This document shows positions 62,691-64,000 of a stretch of DNA of 64,000 bases, piece by piece. The notes under the pieces were generated by a model. The model was not told the origin of the DNA and did not search any database. It worked only from the letters and a program-made list of their open reading frames with translations. The translations under genes were made by a program, and so were the position numbers. Each line of letters begins with the position of its first letter. The first letter of the stretch is position 1. Source of the DNA: Marasmius tenuissimus (lineage: Eukaryota > Basidiomycota > Agaricomycetes > Agaricales > Marasmiaceae); NCBI GenBank assembly GCA_029532415.1, contig JAQOTA010000061.1:496001-560000 (forward strand), read 5' to 3'.

Positions 62691-64000
62691 CGGGGTGTAC
62701 TCTTGCTCTCTCAGATTTCAAAAGATCAGCACAGCACTGCTTGCCACCACAAAACACAGCTGGGGCAAAAACCTATTTTGTTGTGGAATTCAATTCAATG
62801 TCAACTATTTCCAGCCTGAACATGTGTTGAACTGTGAGGCATCAAATGTTTTTGGCACATATCCAAGCAAAAATAATATCCACACCCAGCTGTGTAACTA
62901 CCGAGCCATTCGAAATGATCTTACTTGCAACCTGAAGGGAAAGAAGCCTGATAATTGCCTTTTGACCACATATGGCCGACATGTTGTCAACGTTATTTCC
63001 ATCAATTGGTAACAAGGGTTGTGGATGAATAGGACCGTTACAACGGTTGTGAAGGTCCAAATGATGGTTACAGGAGAAGTTCAATGGACAACAGTGAGGC
63101 ATATCATAGTAGAAGTAGGCCGAATAGAGTTATTACTCAAAAATGGGATGCCTAATCTTGTGATAATCATTGCCTCATTTGCTTTGACAACTCACAGTCT
63201 GATTGTGGTTATCCTCCAAGCTGAGAGTTATTTCTATATGGGGATTGACAATGGAGTGGTGGATGATCAGGTGATGACACTGGAGATGCTACTTCTAGTG
63301 TTTGGGTGAGATTTGCTTCATAATGAGAAACGTATAGGCTCATTTGGGGCTTTATGCTTCTAAATATCAATTTTAACAGAGCTCTCCTTGTTTGTGAGTC
63401 TAAATTGCTCTTGTTTGCCATCTTCATCAGTTGATTCCTTGTGCCAGTGCAAGACTCCAGGCACTGAAGCAGGACACAGCCATATTGCAGATTAATTCTC
63501 TGGCATCATATTGTTAGTAACTCATTAGATATTGTGTGAATGGAGCATAAGTGCCTCCTTGCATCCAGTATCATGTGCATACTGTACCATTTCAAGATGT
63601 TTGTCATGTCACACATCACAGCCATTTTCAAAAACCCCACCAAAAATTCAGATAAAACATGAGAAAGTTACTGACCTATTTCATTCAATTTATATGGGGT
63701 CCTGGTGTGACCAAATCATTTGCTGGGGGGGGAATTTCTTTGGTGTTCATATCAAGCTACCAAGCCATCAGCCACTGGGGGGGAATGACTGGGGAGAATG
63801 ATGGTTGCTCAGGCTATAGCCAGTAGAAATTGGCAGATAATATCTCATTTGGGCTAAAAACTGCTGGACAGTGGCAATGCAACTTCTCACCTTTTTGGGG
63901 CCTACTGGAAATTTGTCACATCCCAGAACAATTCATATAAACCCCCTGTGGTTACAGAGGTTTATTTGACATGTAAAGCCCACCTGCTCAGACACTCAGT
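62691..64000. other. CpG-depleted tract, probably a decayed repeat
   Basis: Composition changes from about 62.7 kb. Between 63123 and the window end I count one CG dinucleotide (63331) in 878 bp, while TG and CA are frequent. Elsewhere in the window CG is common. Such loss is expected where cytosine methylation of repeats has driven CG to TG/CA. No gene is recognisable; short frames in it lack domains. Confidence 0.6.

Noticed and set aside
1..64000. CRISPR arrays, rRNA and tRNA genes
   Set aside because: No regularly spaced repeats, no rRNA-like sequence and no convincing tRNA (searched by eye for B-box GGTTCGAATCC-like motifs); eukaryotic window.

Overview
The window reads as nuclear DNA of a mushroom-forming basidiomycete (Agaricomycetes). 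Introns are numerous and short (about 50-75 nt, GT-AG), several exons are tiny, and the gene families fit: AA9 lytic polysaccharide monooxygenase, DUF6533 membrane protein, large DUF3638/DUF3645 protein, basidiomycete F-box proteins, Zn2Cys6 regulator, vacuolar-type aspartic protease and GH93-like beta-propellers. I saw no tRNA, rRNA or CRISPR. Exon coordinates were worked out by eye from splice signals and checked by asking whether exon lengths sum to a multiple of three. They are predictions without transcript support.

Layout. 0.2-4.5 kb holds a minus-strand MULE-type transposase with a WRKY-GCM1-like zinc finger and a C-terminal ubiquitin-hydrolase-like peptidase domain. 5.3-16.8 kb is the C-terminal part of a DUF3638/DUF3645 gene, split by a complete 6.6-kb Ty3/Gypsy chromovirus (6449-13070; 269-bp LTRs, 5-bp target duplication GCATG). 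Subtracting the element leaves the host frame open. 17.9-19.7 kb is an F-box gene. 21.1-21.7 kb is a Tc1/mariner-like MITE. 22.1-24.3 kb is a Zn2Cys6 regulator, and 26.7-27.8 kb an AA9 LPMO. 28.8-29.8 kb is an F-box gene with a decayed 3' end and a relic paralogue at 31.7-31.9 kb. Between them, at 30.1-31.6 kb, lies an aspartic protease with two altered active-site elements. 32.5-35.4 kb holds two tandem GH93-like secreted beta-propellers, 35.8-37.6 kb an F-box protein with a beta-propeller-like C-terminal half, and 40.1-42.3 kb a DUF6533 membrane protein.

From 42.5 kb onward the sequence is repeat-rich. It holds decayed copies of two genes whose intact versions lie at 46.8 kb and 57-59.8 kb, an orphan 494-aa gene (47.8-49.4 kb), and a very young LTR element (49407-55003). 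That element encodes only gag-like proteins and carries a 337-bp inverted repeat. It is followed by a small orphan gene, the 888-aa nuclear-type gene, a hAT-type foldback MITE (60331-60929) and a strongly CpG-depleted right edge.

The host genes do not form an obvious cluster. The LPMO, the aspartic protease and the two GH93-like enzymes are consistent with a plant-polymer-degrading saprotroph, with the Zn2Cys6 gene as a neighbouring candidate regulator, but co-regulation is only conjecture. The most notable points are the gag-only LTR element, the split DUF3638 gene, the GCM-MULE-peptidase fusion and the aspartic protease with lost catalytic features.
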